DNA of 64,000 nucleotides from Brassica napus (GCF_020379485.1 NC_063448.1:48927218-48991217), one strand, 5' to 3'. Positions 47,801 through 60,362 are shown, counted from the stretch's first letter. The notes: generated by a model not told the origin, from the sequence alone. Numbers and translations: made by a program.

Positions 47801-50800
47801 CGTATAGTCTTAAGAGGAAAGTCTGGAAAGTGTGCTCTCAGCCTTATCATCTGAGCAAGCAGCCGTGCAAAGGCTAGATTCCGAGTGGACAATAGACATA
47901 CATGCGACCATCTGGTCGATGCATCAATGAGGACCATGAAGTATCTAAACGTCCCACAAGGTGGGTGTATTGGTCCACATATATCTCCTTGGATCCTTTC
48001 CAGAAAATTTAAGGTTTCTTTATTAACCTTGGCTGGTGATGGCCTAGTTATGAGTTTCCCTTGTGCACATGCTGCACATGTGAGATTTCGTGGGATCACT
48101 CCTTTAAACGTGTTCCCTTGTGAATTCGTCATCAATTTTTGCAACATTCCTGTTCTGGGATGGCCAAGCCGGTTATGCCATAAAGTGAATAACTCGGAGG
48201 CAATTGCCTCGACCATACTGATCATTGCATAGTAAAGACCAGTAGACATTGCGGGCATAGTCTCTAGGATCTTTTTATTGCCTTTGGTGATCAAAGTTAT
48301 GTTAAGGAATTCTTTGTTTCCTTCTTCCCATGTTTCAAGATGGAAACCATTCAATCTTATATCCTTGAAACTCAATAAGCTTCTTCTAGAGCTTGGGGAA
48401 TACAAGGCGGTTTTGATCTCTAGGTGAGTGCCCTTGGGCATCATCACATAGGCCTGGCCGTGACCTTCAATCAGGCTGGCCTCACCCGCAATGGTTTGTA
48501 CCTTTGCACTTTGCATTGTGAGATTCATAAAGTACCTTTTGTCTCTAAGGATCGTATGACTTGTGCCACTATCCACCACAAGTATACTCATCTCATCATT
48601 CATTTCTATATATAAAATTTTACTGAACTTTAGAGACTTTATGAGATCCTTAAAACTTTTATTAATATAAATGTCATTTCATAAAATAAAAAACACCAAA
48701 TCAAAGACATAAAGCAATAAGACAATGTGATTCGAAAAACTAGTCCTTTAGACAGTCGGATGTCTCAAAATCCATTTGGTCATCTTTGTTGTCCCTGTCG
48801 GATTCATTGTCAGCATCATATCCATATCCTTTGTCATCATGACCATTTTCTTGGATCATGTTTGCCTCCGGGTTCTTGTTCTTGAGACTCTCTTGATAGA
48901 GTTCGCACAAGTGTTTCGGAGTTCTGCAGTTCTTGGCCCAATGGTTGTCCATCCCGCATCTGTGACACAATGACTTGGACGTGTGAGATGGTTTGGATAT
49001 GCCACCTCATCCACGGCCATAACTCCCTCGGCCCCGACCGTGATTGGAACCACGACCACGGTTATTGTGGTTTCCTCTTCGGCCGGTTGAGTAGTTATCT
49101 CGACCGTTATGATTGTCACGCCTACGCCCCCTGTACCCACCACGGCCATGACCGTATGGTTTCCTGTTGTCTTGGGCGTAGTAGGTTTCTTTGGGATCTT
49201 TCTTGTCAACCTCATGGGCTTCGGGTAATGGTGCTGTCCCGGCCGGTCTAGCCCCACTATTCTTCATAAGAAGCTCATTGTTTGCCTCGGCCAAGAGTAG
49301 ACACGAGATCAGATCGGTATATGTGGCAAAACCTTTTGTTTTATATTGCTGTTGCAACACAGAATTCGACTGATTAAAAGTCGTGTAGGTCTTTTCAAGC
49401 ATCATCACATCGGACACTTCTTCACCACACAGTCTTAGTATTTAGACGATCTTGAACAAGGCTGAATTATACTCATCCACAGACTTATAGTCCATGAATC
49501 TGAGATGCACCCAGTCGTGCCTTGCCTTTGGAAGCAACACCATCTTTTGGTGATCATATCTGTGCTTTAAAGCATTCCAAAGATCCAATGGATTCTCAAT
49601 CGTCATGTACTGATCCTTAAGACCCTCAATGAGATGATGGCGCATATAACATATGGCCCTGTATCTATTCTTTTCATTCTCATTGCTGTCCTCGATGATA
49701 GTATCACCGAGTCCCTTGGACTTTAGACTAATCCTTGTATCTAGCGCCCACTGCAAGTAATTGTCTCCGGAGAGATTAAGGGCTGCGTAGTCTCTGTTTG
49801 CTATTTTCGACATCTGATCCACATTATCATACAAAATTTTAGATTCACAATGGGATCACGTGGCCGCAGGATATTAGCAAGCTCGGCCACAACACGTCTT
49901 ATGCATTTATGATGTTCAAACAATACTAATCGACCATGGTGCTATCAATCATGAGCCACACGGCCCTATAGGTTTTCTAATGCAAACAACTTAAGCTCGT
50001 GTGATCTATATGCTGGCCGATCTTGTTTTAAACAATTATGAATGCAATTTCATGTTCGGTTTCATGCAAAACGATTTAAACATTCTTATGATTCCTAGGG
50101 TTTTCAATCTTTAAAGTTCTATCAACTTATGTTTAAGGTTTCAAGGCCTTAAGTATTTGTATGTTCAGCTAGATTGATTCAAGCAATCTAAACAATCCTA
50201 AACCTCAAATCAAATCAGAAATCAAACAAGCAAGACCAAACATGAAATCGGACACTAACTTCTTTTAGGGTTTAGGGTTTTCGATTCCTTGATTAGGGTT
50301 TGTCATGTTTCAGATTTAATCAATCAACATACAATCAGGTTCTAATTGGAATCGATTTATGTTTCTAGTTTAGGAGATTGTCGATTTTAATCTTAGGGTT
50401 TCTTTTAGGGTTTCATCAAGACATTGTTTCCATAATGATGGAATTAGGGTTCTTATTGTTCTAGGTTCTCAGATTGTGTTTTTACCTTCGTTTCGTAGGG
50501 GATTTGGAACCGGACCACCTGAGAATGGATGAGACTTCGAGATGAGATGATCGGACGTCTGCTGCCTCCTATCGGGTCGCGGATGGAGTCGATCGCGGGC
50601 TGGAGGCGTCTCGGCTGCAAGCTGTTCGGGGATCGGATCGTCTCGGGTTGGTCGCGGACTTCGGGTTCGATCGCGATTTGGATGGCAGTTCTTTTGATCT
50701 GGAACGTGATCTGAGAAGCTTTGGGTTTCAAGATGGATCTCCTGAGTTCTTGGATGAACTAAGAACAAGATTAGGATTAGGGTTTAGGTTTTGGGTCGCC

Positions 50801-53800
50801 GGTTTAGGCTTTTGGGTTTCGATTTTTTTTTTTTTTGGTCTCAGGGTTCAGAGGCTATCGTGCTGATAACGTGTTGTGAACAAGAGGGGAAATCGTGTGT
50901 TATGTCTCTATTATTACTGAATCAAAGTGTTCCCTTGTATAGGGGTTTACAAGAATCAGATAAAAGGAAAGTGTACAAATCATTATCCTAAAGGAAAAAG
51001 AAAAACCTCCTAAAGATAAACATGAAGAGAAAATGAAACTATTCTAAGTCTAAGGTCGGCCACTCTCTCTCCCTTTGGGCCGCCGACTCTCTCTCTCTCT
51101 ATGGGCCACGGTTTGGCCATTTGGTTACTAGTAATCCACATTGTTCATAACAAAAAAGAGTTTGTTTGAACCAAAAAACAAACAAAAAAAAATGATCAAA
51201 ATATGTTTCATTAAAGAGGTAATGGCATTTATATTTTTACTCTATAGATATATAAATAAAGATAAATATTTAAATAATAATAATAATAAAAAAGTGTTTG
51301 GTAAAAAATAATTCAATTGAAAACTTTTTATTTTTCGATTTTTATTCTAAAATCCAAAAATTCTATTTGAAACTATTTTTAAAATTATTATTTTAAATTT
51401 AAATTTTATTTTAAAATCCTAAACCATTTAAATTTTATTCTAAAATACTAAACCCCATCCCCCCTCCAATCCCATTATTTAAATATAAATTATAAGTCTA
51501 GATTAGTTAACCATAGGAGTATAAGTGTCTTTTACCTCTTTAATGAAACATATTTTGGTCATATTGACCTTTGTGTGTTATATTTGTGATAAAAAAATAT
51601 AATGTTATTCTAGGGTATTTCATTTATTATATTACAATTTTTATTATTATTTAATATTTAAAATATAAGTAATTATTATTATATAATTATATTACATAAA
51701 ACACATCCGTAAAAATATATTAAAATAAAATATTTACTAGTCAAAATAAAATATTATTTAAATAATAGCTTTAAATAAATTAGTTCAATACATATATTTT
51801 ATTTTACTATAAATATTTATTTATTATTACATATGCATATATATAAAATTTTATTCATTTGTATATAAATAAACATAAGTAAATTGTGTTTTGTGTGATG
51901 ATTAGTATCACACTAGATTTGGTGTGCTATTAAATTGTTGCATTAAAATAGTGTGATTTTTAGTGTTGGCTGAAACGGTTTTTATGTGAAAATCATCCTA
52001 AAGTAAAGTTTTGTTGTTGGGTTGGAGATGAATTTAGAGATAAGATTTTAAAATTTATGAGAAGAAAAAAGGACTTACTAGTTATTTGCCACCAAAGGAT
52101 TTGTGCTTGAAAACATATTCCTGTGAATTAAAGAACCAGGAAACTGTAAGATTTATTGTGTGTTTCTTCAAGGCACAAAATGTTTTAATTTTATTATTCT
52201 TTTTTTTAGAACTGTTTTTTTTATAATTTTTATTATTCTTACACATCATTCTTCTGACATTCTGCAGTTCTTGGATCATTGGTAAAGTTATTATAAATTA
52301 GATCACTGCAATATACACCAAAGAAAATGTTATTGGGGTGTGTCACTACAAAGAGTTGTGTTGTATATATATATCGTTGAAAAACTCACATCTTGGCTCC
52401 TTTGTCTACCATCCAACTTGGAACTTCCCCATTTAACATGTTACTTGTAAAATATCTAGAAGATTAGAAAACAAGGTTCAATGCATTTAACTTTTATCCA
52501 GTTGATAGGTTTTAACAACACAAGAAAAGAGCAGAGAATTATACATGTTAACTCGTGAAAGAGCGCTATATGTTACCGGAATTGGTCCACTTAGTTTGTT
52601 AAAACTAAGATCTCTGCAAAAGGAGTCTACAATGTCAGCTTGGATTCTTTTTTCATATTTTACGCTGGTCAAAGAAGAAAAGAGTTTACTTACAAGAGTC
52701 TTAAAGATGTGATCGGTCCAAGATACGCAGGTAACTCTCCTGTAAGATTGCAGTTCCTAAGAATCCTGTAAACAAACAGCGAGTGATAGTAGAAGTTAAG
52801 CTCAACAAAGGTGGAAAGAAAACTATTACTAATTTTGTTTAGTCTTAGACTCAAACTCACAATGTCTTTATCGTTGTCATGTTTTGTAGTGGCGGAAATG
52901 GAGATCCTGGTCCGCTCAATTCACTGATTCTCCTACAAAAAAAGTTTGGAAAAGAAACAATAATTATCATTGATAATGAATCCACTAATGCTGACAACAA
53001 GGAATCTCATACACAAAGCTGGTGTACTTACAAGTTTGTTAACTTTTTGAGAGTACTAATGGTATTAGGAATCGGTCCGACTAAACCACTTGCTTGAATA
53101 ACTCTGTAGCATGCAACAAAACAACATTCCATTCCTTTATAAGTCACCAATACCTTTTTTTTTCTTAAGAATGTTAAATTTATTCATCTGATTAAGCTTA
53201 ATCAAAAAATTGCATACAATTTTTCAAGGTTTGTCCAGTTCTGGATGAAATCTGGTATAGTACCGGTGAATTGGTTGTCACTTATACGTCTACAAATCAA
53301 AATAATATATATAGTCAGAATCTACAACAAAATATGCATTACAGAATAGAAGAAAATCTGAGGAATACTTACAAATCAATCAGTGTTGTAAGTCTGGAGA
53401 ATGTACTTGGGATGTCTCCACTCAAATAGTTCGAGCTAAGAAAGCTACAAAAGATAAACAAAGACTTAACACTAGTAAATTATTTGAATGTTGTGTAGAT
53501 TTTGAAAGAACTTGGACAATGATCCTTACATTCTTTGAATGTTTGGTAGATTCCCGAGTTCTTGAGGTAATTTCCCTGAAATCTGGTTAAGTTCCAAGAT
53601 ACTAAACAAAAAAAAAGCTGAATCAAGATATTATCACCAAAGTATGAATTATCCGAAAATTTTAGATTTGTAGAGAGATATGGACCAAGGAAGTGTACTC
53701 ACAGGCTAATAAGGGTTGTAATGTTTCCAATCTCTTTTGGGATTGAACCACTTATCCGGTTTCCAAGTACTGAACTGCATTCTCATCATCCAACAAATCA

Positions 53801-55944
53801 ATCTACAGATTCATACACAGAGTAAAGTGTGTCTGAAGAGAGATAACGCATATATATACATACATGTTCACAAGTGGCAAAGCTCCCCATTCCGGAGGAA
53901 TGGAACCGTTGAGATAGTTTCTAGACAGTTCACTGCAAAGAGAAAAAAAAGAGTGACAGTTCAGTTAGTTAATGAAAGGCCCCGGTAGTTGCAGATGTAT
54001 TGTAATAAAGAGTGTTGCAGATGTATTGTAATAAAGAGTGTTCCAGGGATAAATTTGCTAGTCTTACATATCCTGCAGAAAAGGAAGTCCTGCAAACTCT
54101 TTAGGAAGAGATCCGTTAAGGTTTTGTGCCTTGAGAACTCTGTCCAGGATTTAAGAGGGAAAAGAAGAAGAGGTTTCAACATACCGTTAGTGAAAGAATA
54201 GGCCCATTAATTGTGTTTTTGGTGCAATGCATTCAGCACGAAAGCTAAATAACCCTCTAAAATTAATTAGTTCATAGGTTCAGGGAAGCATCAGAAAAGG
54301 TCAGGTCAAGGACTGCTTTGTAACTTGTCTACTACATTCATGCATGCAAACCTTTTTTGTCAAGGGCATTATTTAACCTACTTTTTTTTGTAACCAGTAA
54401 AAAATTAACATTTAACCTACTTTATAAAATAAAATGAGTGTAGCCACTCAATTTAATTTTTTTAATGGGCGTAGAATTCGGCTTTCTATTCATTTTGGTT
54501 TTTTAATTCGTCTCTTTTTTTTCTAGATATAATGATATACAGACCATTGAGTATGAAATTCTCGTTCGAATTTTCTAAACTTTTTTGTTTGGTTTGAGTA
54601 AGATTTGAAACTGGATAAAGGATGATTGGTTAGATTGTAGCTTTAAAGTTTGTATAGTAAAAGTTAATCTGTATAATTTTTAATTATTAATATATCGGCT
54701 GTGGATGTAAAAATGAAATAGGAAAAACAAGATACTAGTTTTCCTATAGCACAAAACAATATTGTTTTACTAAATAAAGGGTTTAGAGCCTTTTTTTTTT
54801 TTGTTGTAGTTTTAAAAATTGAGTTAAATTATGATTGATTATTTTAAAAGTAGTAGGTAAAAATTAAAGCTAAAACATGTATTTACAGTCCAACCAATCA
54901 TTCCATCAAAATACATCAGATCCAAAATAAATTCGATTCAGTTTTGATTTTCTCTTATAAAAAAATCATATAAAATATCTTCTAATTCGAGTTATTTGAT
55001 AGATTATTTTAGTTATAAGAACAAAACTTTTTTAAAAAAAACAAAAAGTTATTCATAAGAAAATATTAAATAATTCAAAAAAGTTTAGATAAAAATATAA
55101 GACAAAAAGACAAAAATAGCACTAAATCAAGTTTTTGTTCCCAAACTAGCATTCAAGGTCAAAAGTCACAAAAATAGCACTTAATGTTTTATCAAAAGTC
55201 ACAAACTTAGGGTTTAGAGTTAAAGGGTGGGGTTTAGGATTTAGGGTTTAGGGTTTAGAGTTTAGAGTTTAGGGTTTAGGGTTTAGAGTTTAGGTTTTAG
55301 AGTTTAGGGTTTAGAGTTTAAGGTTTAGGGTTTAGAGTTGAGAAATGAGGTTTTGGGGATAAGATTTCAAATTTTGAAAAATAAAAAAATTAAAAATTTC
55401 AAAGGATAAACTTAGAAAGGTGCTATTTTGGTCATTTTAGTTTTGGAGTGTTATTTTTGTGATATAAACTTATAAAGATGCTATTTTGGAGATTTGCCTA
55501 AAATATAATCATATATAATTAATTTGTTTTAGGTAATTCAAATTTTTGGATAATTCATAGAGAGAGGGGAACGAACACGCTGGTGACGTGAGAAAGTGTG
55601 GAGGAGCAGTTACAAGTAACTGCGTCTTCGAAACCCTTGCCAGCGTTAGGATTTCTCCACCCTCCTACGGAAGCGACGTCGCATGGATCCACACTGAAAT
55701 TCCACTTCTTTTGCTGTAACACCTTCGCCGCGGCTCTTAAAACGTCCACTGCGACGTCACAGAAAAGTAATATAAACTGACGAGTGACGAATTAATACAT
55801 ACGTACGTAACGTACTATGTACACACTCATTAACAAATACATATATAGATATATACCTTCATCTCTGGCTAACTTTTGAGAAGAAGCGAAGCCGAAGATG
55901 AGGGAGACGAGTACGTACATAAAGATAAGTCGAGGTAACGACAT
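41831..55944 (-). CDS. LRR-VIII receptor-like kinase (RFK1/At1g29720-like) with premature stop and copia insertion
   Basis: A plasma-membrane receptor kinase. Signal peptide exon 55944-55857 ([19 protein letters not shown]). LRR N-cap exon about 55750-55575 ([16 protein letters not shown]). LRR exons at about 54141-54068, 53932-53864, 53776-53702, 53598-53525, 53445-53375, 53292-53225, 53105-53030, 52935-52865, 52768-52695, 52615-52550, 52470-52400 and 52310-52240. Linker about 44512-44472 ([13 protein letters not shown]). Malectin-like exons 44380-44004 and 43775-43548 ([18 protein letters not shown]). Membrane exon about 43453-43291 ([20 protein letters not shown]). Kinase exons 43220-43070 ([13 protein letters not shown]), 42996-42542 ([28 protein letters not shown]), 42462-42311 ([12 protein letters not shown]) and 42220-41831. 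One in-frame TAA at 42688-42690 lies between YLHEE and RLKIVHRD, so translation would end before the catalytic loop. All other junctions look normal. A 6.5-kb copia lies in the intron between the last LRR and the linker, and a second copia is 172 bp upstream of the ATG. Confidence 0.88.
44640..44920 (-). repeat. 3' LTR of copia 1
   Basis: 281 bp. It differs from the 5' LTR by five substitutions, for example TATATAGG versus TGTATAGG, and AGCAAT versus AGTAAT. Confidence 0.95.
45077..48603 (-). pseudogene. copia 1 pol: protease, integrase, RT, RNase H (broken)
   Basis: The minus frame 48603-47272 has the aspartic protease site ([11 protein letters not shown]), the GAG-pre-integrase zinc motif (LWHNRLGHP...CAACAQGK) and an integrase with Asp, Asp and Glu present ([22 protein letters not shown]). 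A 14-bp tandem duplication at about 47270-47297 shifts the frame. The next frame, 47275-45479, holds reverse transcriptase ([24 protein letters not shown]) and [16 protein letters not shown] at 45479-45481 precedes RNase H ([23 protein letters not shown]), which ends at 45077. Domain order integrase-RT-RNase H is diagnostic of Ty1/copia. It is not functional as sequenced. Confidence 0.93.
48740..49834 (-). pseudogene. copia 1 gag (broken by two stops)
   Basis: Minus frame. [22 protein letters not shown] begins the copia gag capsid and LHLRF-type motifs follow. A TAA at 49442-49444 interrupts it, and the frame resumes [14 protein letters not shown] Gly/Arg-rich nucleocapsid region follows ([12 protein letters not shown]), then TGA at 49007-49009. 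A CCHC knuckle ([14 protein letters not shown]) and an acidic tail lead to the stop at 48740. All pieces are in one frame, so only point mutations separate them. Confidence 0.9.
49835..50871 (-). other. copia 1 5' leader
   Basis: The untranslated region between the 5' LTR and gag on the minus strand. It is rich in TTTAGGGTT and CGATC motifs. Short frames here are not genes. Confidence 0.7.
50872..51152 (-). repeat. 5' LTR of copia 1
   Basis: 281 bp, partner of 44640-44920, immediately followed (minus direction) by the primer-binding-site candidate. Confidence 0.95.
51192..51562. repeat. MITE with 31-bp terminal inverted repeats
   Basis: The arms 51192-51222 and 51532-51562 are inverted copies with 30 of 31 matches (ATGA(T/C)CAAAATATG...AAAGAGGTAA). 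The interior is AT-rich and non-coding. It sits in the same receptor-kinase intron as copia 1, only 35 bp from it. The superfamily was not determined. Confidence 0.75.
51563..52235. other. receptor-kinase intron sequence
   Basis: AT-rich intronic DNA without recognisable features. Confidence 0.5.
54170..55555. other. large receptor-kinase intron with MITE-like insert
   Basis: This lies between the LRR N-cap exon and the first LRR exon. It is AT-rich and contains the telomere-like repeat element at about 55110-55499. Confidence 0.6.
55110..55499. repeat. MITE-like element with telomere-like TTTAGGG repeats
   Basis: A core (about 55206-55342) of imperfect 7-bp TTTAGGG/TTTAGAG units is flanked by inverted AAAATAGCAC motifs. 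These read AAAAATAGCAC twice at the left, and GTGCTATTTT and TGCTATTTT at the right. The arrangement resembles common Brassicaceae MITEs. It is inside an intron, so it is not a real telomere. Confidence 0.65.
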
Positions 55945-56061
55945 TTTCTTCTTCTTCTTCTTCTTCTTTCACTGTTTATTAATTTGTTTTTGTGGGAGAA
56001 GAGAAAAGGCGATGAGAGTGGAGTAGTATAAGAAAGGTTTATCAGTTTATATATGTGACGA

Positions 56062-56116
56062 GTGACGACGAATTGAGAAGACTCGAAGAAAGACTTACTA
56101 GTGACGACGAATTGAG
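56062..56116. repeat. 39-bp tandem duplication in the receptor-kinase 5' flank
   Basis: GTGACGACGAATTGAGAAGA... starts at 56062 and again at 56101. The second copy is cut by copia 2 after ATTGAG and continues at 60624 (TTGAGAAGACTCGAAG). Confidence 0.85.
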
Positions 56117-56271
56117 TGAAAGCAAGTGAGTTTCCCTTGAATTGCACGTGTATTACTCTTCACAATATATAATACAAAGCAGTTGAGAGATATCAGAATA
56201 TGCTCTGTATCTTTACAAGAATATAGGAGAATCATATCTAAACTAATCACATATAGTTATCTTATCTAATA
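56117..56271 (-). repeat. 3' LTR of copia 2
   Basis: 155 bp. It is identical to the other LTR except GCACGTG versus GTACGTG. Confidence 0.95.
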
Positions 56272-58376
56272 CCCTCCCGCAGTTGCAGCGTTGGTTCTCT
56301 GACGCCAAGACTGGATCTGAAGCTAAGGAACAATGTCGAGGGAAGGCCCTTGGTGAAAATGTCTGCATATTGCAGTGTAGCAGGGATGTGAAAGACTCGG
56401 ACTTCCCCCATACGAACTTTCTCGCGGACGAAGTGGATATCGATCTCTACATGTTTGGTTCGCTGATGATGAACGGGATTTGTAGAGAGATAAACTGCAC
56501 TGACATTGTCGCAATACACCACCGTAGCTTGCCGTAGAGGGCGTCCCATTTCGAGGAGAAGATTTCTTAGCCAACACGCTTCTGCCACGACATTTGCAAC
56601 CCCTTTATACTCAGCTTCGGCACTTGATCTGGAGACTGTTGGTTGGCGCTTTGCGGACCATGATATCAAGTTGTCTCCCATGTAAATGCAAAACCCCGAC
56701 GTAGACCTTCTTGTCGAAGGGCAACCGCCCCAATCAGCGTCTGTGTATGCAGTAAGAGACAGCTTTTGGTATTTCAGAAGTTGAAGTCCCATCGATTTGG
56801 TGCCCTGTAGATAGCGTAGGATACGCTTGAGAGCTTGCATATGTGGCTCGCGAGGTGCATGCATGAAGAGACATATTTGTTGGACTGCATAGGAGATGTC
56901 GGGGCGGGTAAATGTCAGGTACTGGAGAGCTTCGGCGAGGCTTCGATACTCTGTAGCGTTGTCTATTAACTTGCCTGCATCTTCTGCAAGTTTTGATTTC
57001 AGGTCTACTGGTGTCGTACAAGGCTTGCAATCAGACATGCCAGCTCGTTGAATTATCTCCGTTGTGTAGCTGGCTTGAGAGAGGAAGAGGCCTTTCTCAT
57101 TGAACTTGGCCGAGACGCCAAGGAAAGAGCTGATGACTCCAAGATCTTTCATTGGAAATTCCGATTTGAGGATATTGATAACGGTGTCTCGCAGAGAAAT
57201 AGTAGAAGCCGTTAATATGATATCGTCAACGTATAGAATGAGATAGGCCATGAGATTTCCTTTCCTGTAAACAAATAAACTTGTATCCATTTTTGTTTGG
57301 ATAAAGCCATTGTTAGTAATAAATGAAACAAATCTTGCATTCCAAGCTCTCGGAGCCTGTTTCAACCCATAGATTGAACGCTTTAGCTTGCAAACATGAT
57401 TTGGTCTATCTTTATCGATGAATCCCGGTGGTTGAAACATGTATACTTCCTCATCCAACGTGCCATGCAAGAAAGCATTCTGGACATCAAGTTGGTGAAC
57501 TGGCCAATCATTCTCGAGAGCAACATTGAGAACCGTTCGAATGGTGGCTGGTTTGACTACCGGACTGAATGTTTCATCGTAGTCAATGCCGTGCTCTTGA
57601 GACTTTCCATTGGCTACCAGTCGTGACTTGTGGCCTTTGAAATTTCCATCTGCATCATACTTATGTTTGTACAACCACATAGAGCGCACAATGTTAACGT
57701 TAGGCGGTCTAGGCACAAGATCAAAAGTCTCGCTTTTAACTATAGCATCGTACTCAACAGTCATAGATGGATTCCAATTAGGATCACTCAATGCTTGAAT
57801 ATGGCTTTTTGGAAGTGGTGAGAAAGGTTTGGCAAGAAGAGAAAAAATCTGTTTAGGTTTGGATATGCCATGTTTGGAGCGAGTAGACATGGGATGCCTA
57901 GGAGCCGCTACCGCTGCTGGAGCAGGGAGCGTTGGCGCATCTTGTGGAATTTGAGGAGTGACCTGTGGAGGACCAGGCAGAGGTGATTCCAAGATGTTTT
58001 TAAAAATAGCGGAAGGCTCAGTTTCTGAAGAAAGGAAGTCGTATGTGGACTCTTTTTGAGGTTTAGAGCCGTTATACGGAAATTGCGTTTCGTCGAACAC
58101 GACATGACGCGAGAAAATGATTTTATTTGTGGAGAGATCCATACATCGGTACCCTCGATGATTGCTTGGATATCCTAAGAACAGACACTTAGAGGAACGA
58201 GGAGAAAGTTTATGAGCATTAGAATGATTTATATTAGGATAACACAAACAACCAAATGATTTTAAATGAGAATAAGAGATTGGCTTATTGAAAAGTACTG
58301 AAAATGGAACTCTGTTTTGAATAGCTTTAGAAGGAAGAAGATTCAGGATGTGGACTGCCGTGTGTAAAGCCTCCAC
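56262..58376 (-). pseudogene. copia 2 pol 3' part: integrase end, RT, RNase H (open 704 codons)
   Basis: The minus frame begins MEALHTAVHILNLLPSKAIQ (end of integrase). It continues through the copia GAFDET-like linker to reverse transcriptase (GHKSRLVANGKSQEHGIDY; LDVQNAFLHGTL; LILYVDDIILTAS) and RNase H (SLTAYTDADWGGCPSTRRST; SSAEAEYKGVA; VVYCDNVSAVYLS). The stop lies at the LTR edge (56262-56264). No internal break is seen in RT or RNase H. It is separated from upstream integrase by frame changes between about 58380 and 58600. Confidence 0.93.
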
Positions 58377-59675
58377 CCAGAACGAAGAGGGTAGATTAGC
58401 TTGGAAAAGAAGACATCGCAGGAATCATCCGTTCTGATTTTCCGTTTTGTTGAGATGTGTGAGGACACGAAAAACAGAAGGTAATTCCTTTGTCTGCAAA
58501 AAACTTATGAAACTGTGAGTTGTTAAACTCTCCTCCACCATCGCACTGAAACGATTTTATTATTTTACCAAACTGATTGTTAACATAGTTGGCGAAGTGG
58601 AGGAATTAGAAAACGTTTCATGTTTATAGCGCATAGGATATACCCAAAGAAAGTGAGAGTGATGATCAAGAAAAAGAACGTAATATTTGATACCACTAGC
58701 ACTTTGTACCGGCGAAGTCCATAAGTCTGAATGAATGAGGTCGAAAGGATGATCAACTGTTGTGTTTGAATGAATAAAAGGAAGCTTTATTTGTTTTCCA
58801 AACTGGCAAGCAGAACAAATATGAGATAAGTCGCGTTTATTACATGAAAAAGCATTAGAAGAAAGAAGAAATTTCATTGTTTGGTCATTAGGGTGAGCCA
58901 AACGATGATGCCAGTCTGTTATTGAAGCAGAGAAAGCTGAAGGAGAAGGCGCAAGTTGAGTTGAAGGGAGAATGGGGTAGAGATCTCCGGTACTGTCACT
59001 GCGGAGAATCGTCTTCCTCGTAATAAGATCCTTCACAGAAAAGCCAAAGGGATCAAACTCAACAGAACAAGAATTGTCTTTGGTAAAACGACGAACAGAG
59101 ATCAGATTTTTAATTATAGAAGGAGTTACAAGAACTGTATTAAGTGATAAAGGGCGAGATCTGGTAGGAAAGGTAAGAGAACCAGATTTCGTTATTGGAA
59201 TCATACCTCCATTTGCAACTGTAACTGTCTTTCCAATGCTATTATTAAAAACTGACTTAAGATTACATGTGGTGTTGGACAAGTGTGACGTTGCTCCTGA
59301 GTCCATGTACCAGTTGTTGTCCGAAGGATCCATTAGAGTGAGGGTGTTGTAGGCTTGAGCAAAGTCCGCGTTCTGCTCCATCTTGTGGTTTCCTCCATTT
59401 GAGGACTGCCCCTGTTGTGGTCGCTGAGGTCGAGGACCAAGTAGTCCCTGTTGTTGAGCAGCAGGAGAAGGAAGTTGAGTCCACGGATTGTACTGTTGAG
59501 GAGCCCACATCTGGAACCCGCCTTGCCAGTATGGAGGAATCCACGGATTGAACTGAGGTCGTGATCCATTGTGTTGGTTCCGACCACGGCCGCGACTGTT
59601 CTGTCCACCGCGTCCTCGATGTCCTCTGTTCTGATTGAAACGTTGTTGTTGATGGTTTCTGTTGCTGGGAGCTTT
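58377..59675 (-). pseudogene. copia 2 protease and integrase (frameshifted)
   Basis: Nucleocapsid Gly/Arg tail and Gln/Pro-rich linker, then protease NWYMDSGATSHLSN, the pre-integrase motif (DWHHRLAHP...CSACQFGK) and the start of integrase (HSDLWTSP). A frame change follows YKHETFS at about 58605. The next frame contains FQCDGGGEFNN (second Asp) and SCPHTSQQNGKSERM (Glu). A short deletion with frame change at about 58420 separates it from the RT frame. As sequenced, no continuous polyprotein is made. Confidence 0.88.
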
Positions 59676-60362
59676 CTAATCAGAACTTGAGTCAGTGGCA
59701 GCGAGGACCTTCGCCGAAGATGCAGAGTCAGTGTGTGTAGGATTCGGCTTCTTACCCTTGTTGATACGCTCTTCCTCCAGAAGTAGCATGGAGCGTGCAT
59801 CCTCGAAGCTTGGAAAAGGCTGTCGATGCATGATGACATTGATTATGTTGTCATACTTAGCATTGAGGCCATTGAGAAGGTAAGTCACCAAGGCTCTTTC
59901 ATTCACAGGTGCGTCGACATTGGATAGAACATCGGCGATAGACTTGAGTTCCTGACAGTATGAATGGATCGTCATATCTCCAATCTCGGTGTTGCGAAGC
60001 TTGTGGTCTAGTTGGATGGCGCGAGCCTCCCGATTATTTCTGAAGAAGTTCTCCAGACGAAGCCAGATCTCTCGTGAAGTTCCACCGGTTTTGAAGGTAC
60101 TCTTAAAGAGATCTTTGGACAAGGTACCGTAGAGCCATAACTTCACCAGACCATCACGTTTCTTCCAAGCGACATCAGCAACATCAGTGGGTAACAGCGT
60201 ACCGTCGAGATGGCCGGAGGCGTCAAAGCTTTCGCAATGGGTGAGAAACAGTTCTCTCCAAGCATCGTAGTTGCCATCGTCAATGTCGAGAATGATGGGA
60301 ATATGGTGTTTGATGTTGGTAACGCCATAGGCGCGCTCGAGTTGCGCTGGAGCAGCAGCCAT
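59676..60362 (-). pseudogene. copia 2 gag
   Basis: Start MAAAPAQLERAYGVTNIKHH at 60362, chosen as the first Met that fits the gag family N terminus. It contains the copia gag core (NYDAWRELFLTHCESF; KLWLYGTLSKDLF; IWLRLENFF; YLLNGLNAKYDNI). TAG at 59676-59678 interrupts it, and the same frame continues with the Arg/Gly-rich nucleocapsid. This single stop could be a mutation or, less likely, a readthrough point. Confidence 0.9.

Larger units (their letters stand above)
44640..51152 (-). mobile_element. Ty1/copia retrotransposon 1 (6513 bp) in a receptor-kinase intron
   Basis: Two 281-bp LTRs (44640-44920 and 50872-51152), TGTTGTGAAC...CATAACA, differ at 5 positions. A 5-bp duplication AAAAA flanks it (44635-44639 and 51153-51157). 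It is transcribed on the minus strand: a polypurine tract (TCCAAGGGGGAG, minus) abuts the left LTR. A primer site TTATCAGCACGA (minus) follows the right LTR; this resembles the internal initiator-tRNA-Met type used by some copia elements. Gag through RNase H are present in copia order but broken several times. It has the same orientation as the host gene. Confidence 0.95.

Noticed and set aside
55206..55342. Interstitial telomere or chromosome end
   Set aside because: The repeats are short, imperfect, and enclosed in a MITE-like unit within an intron.
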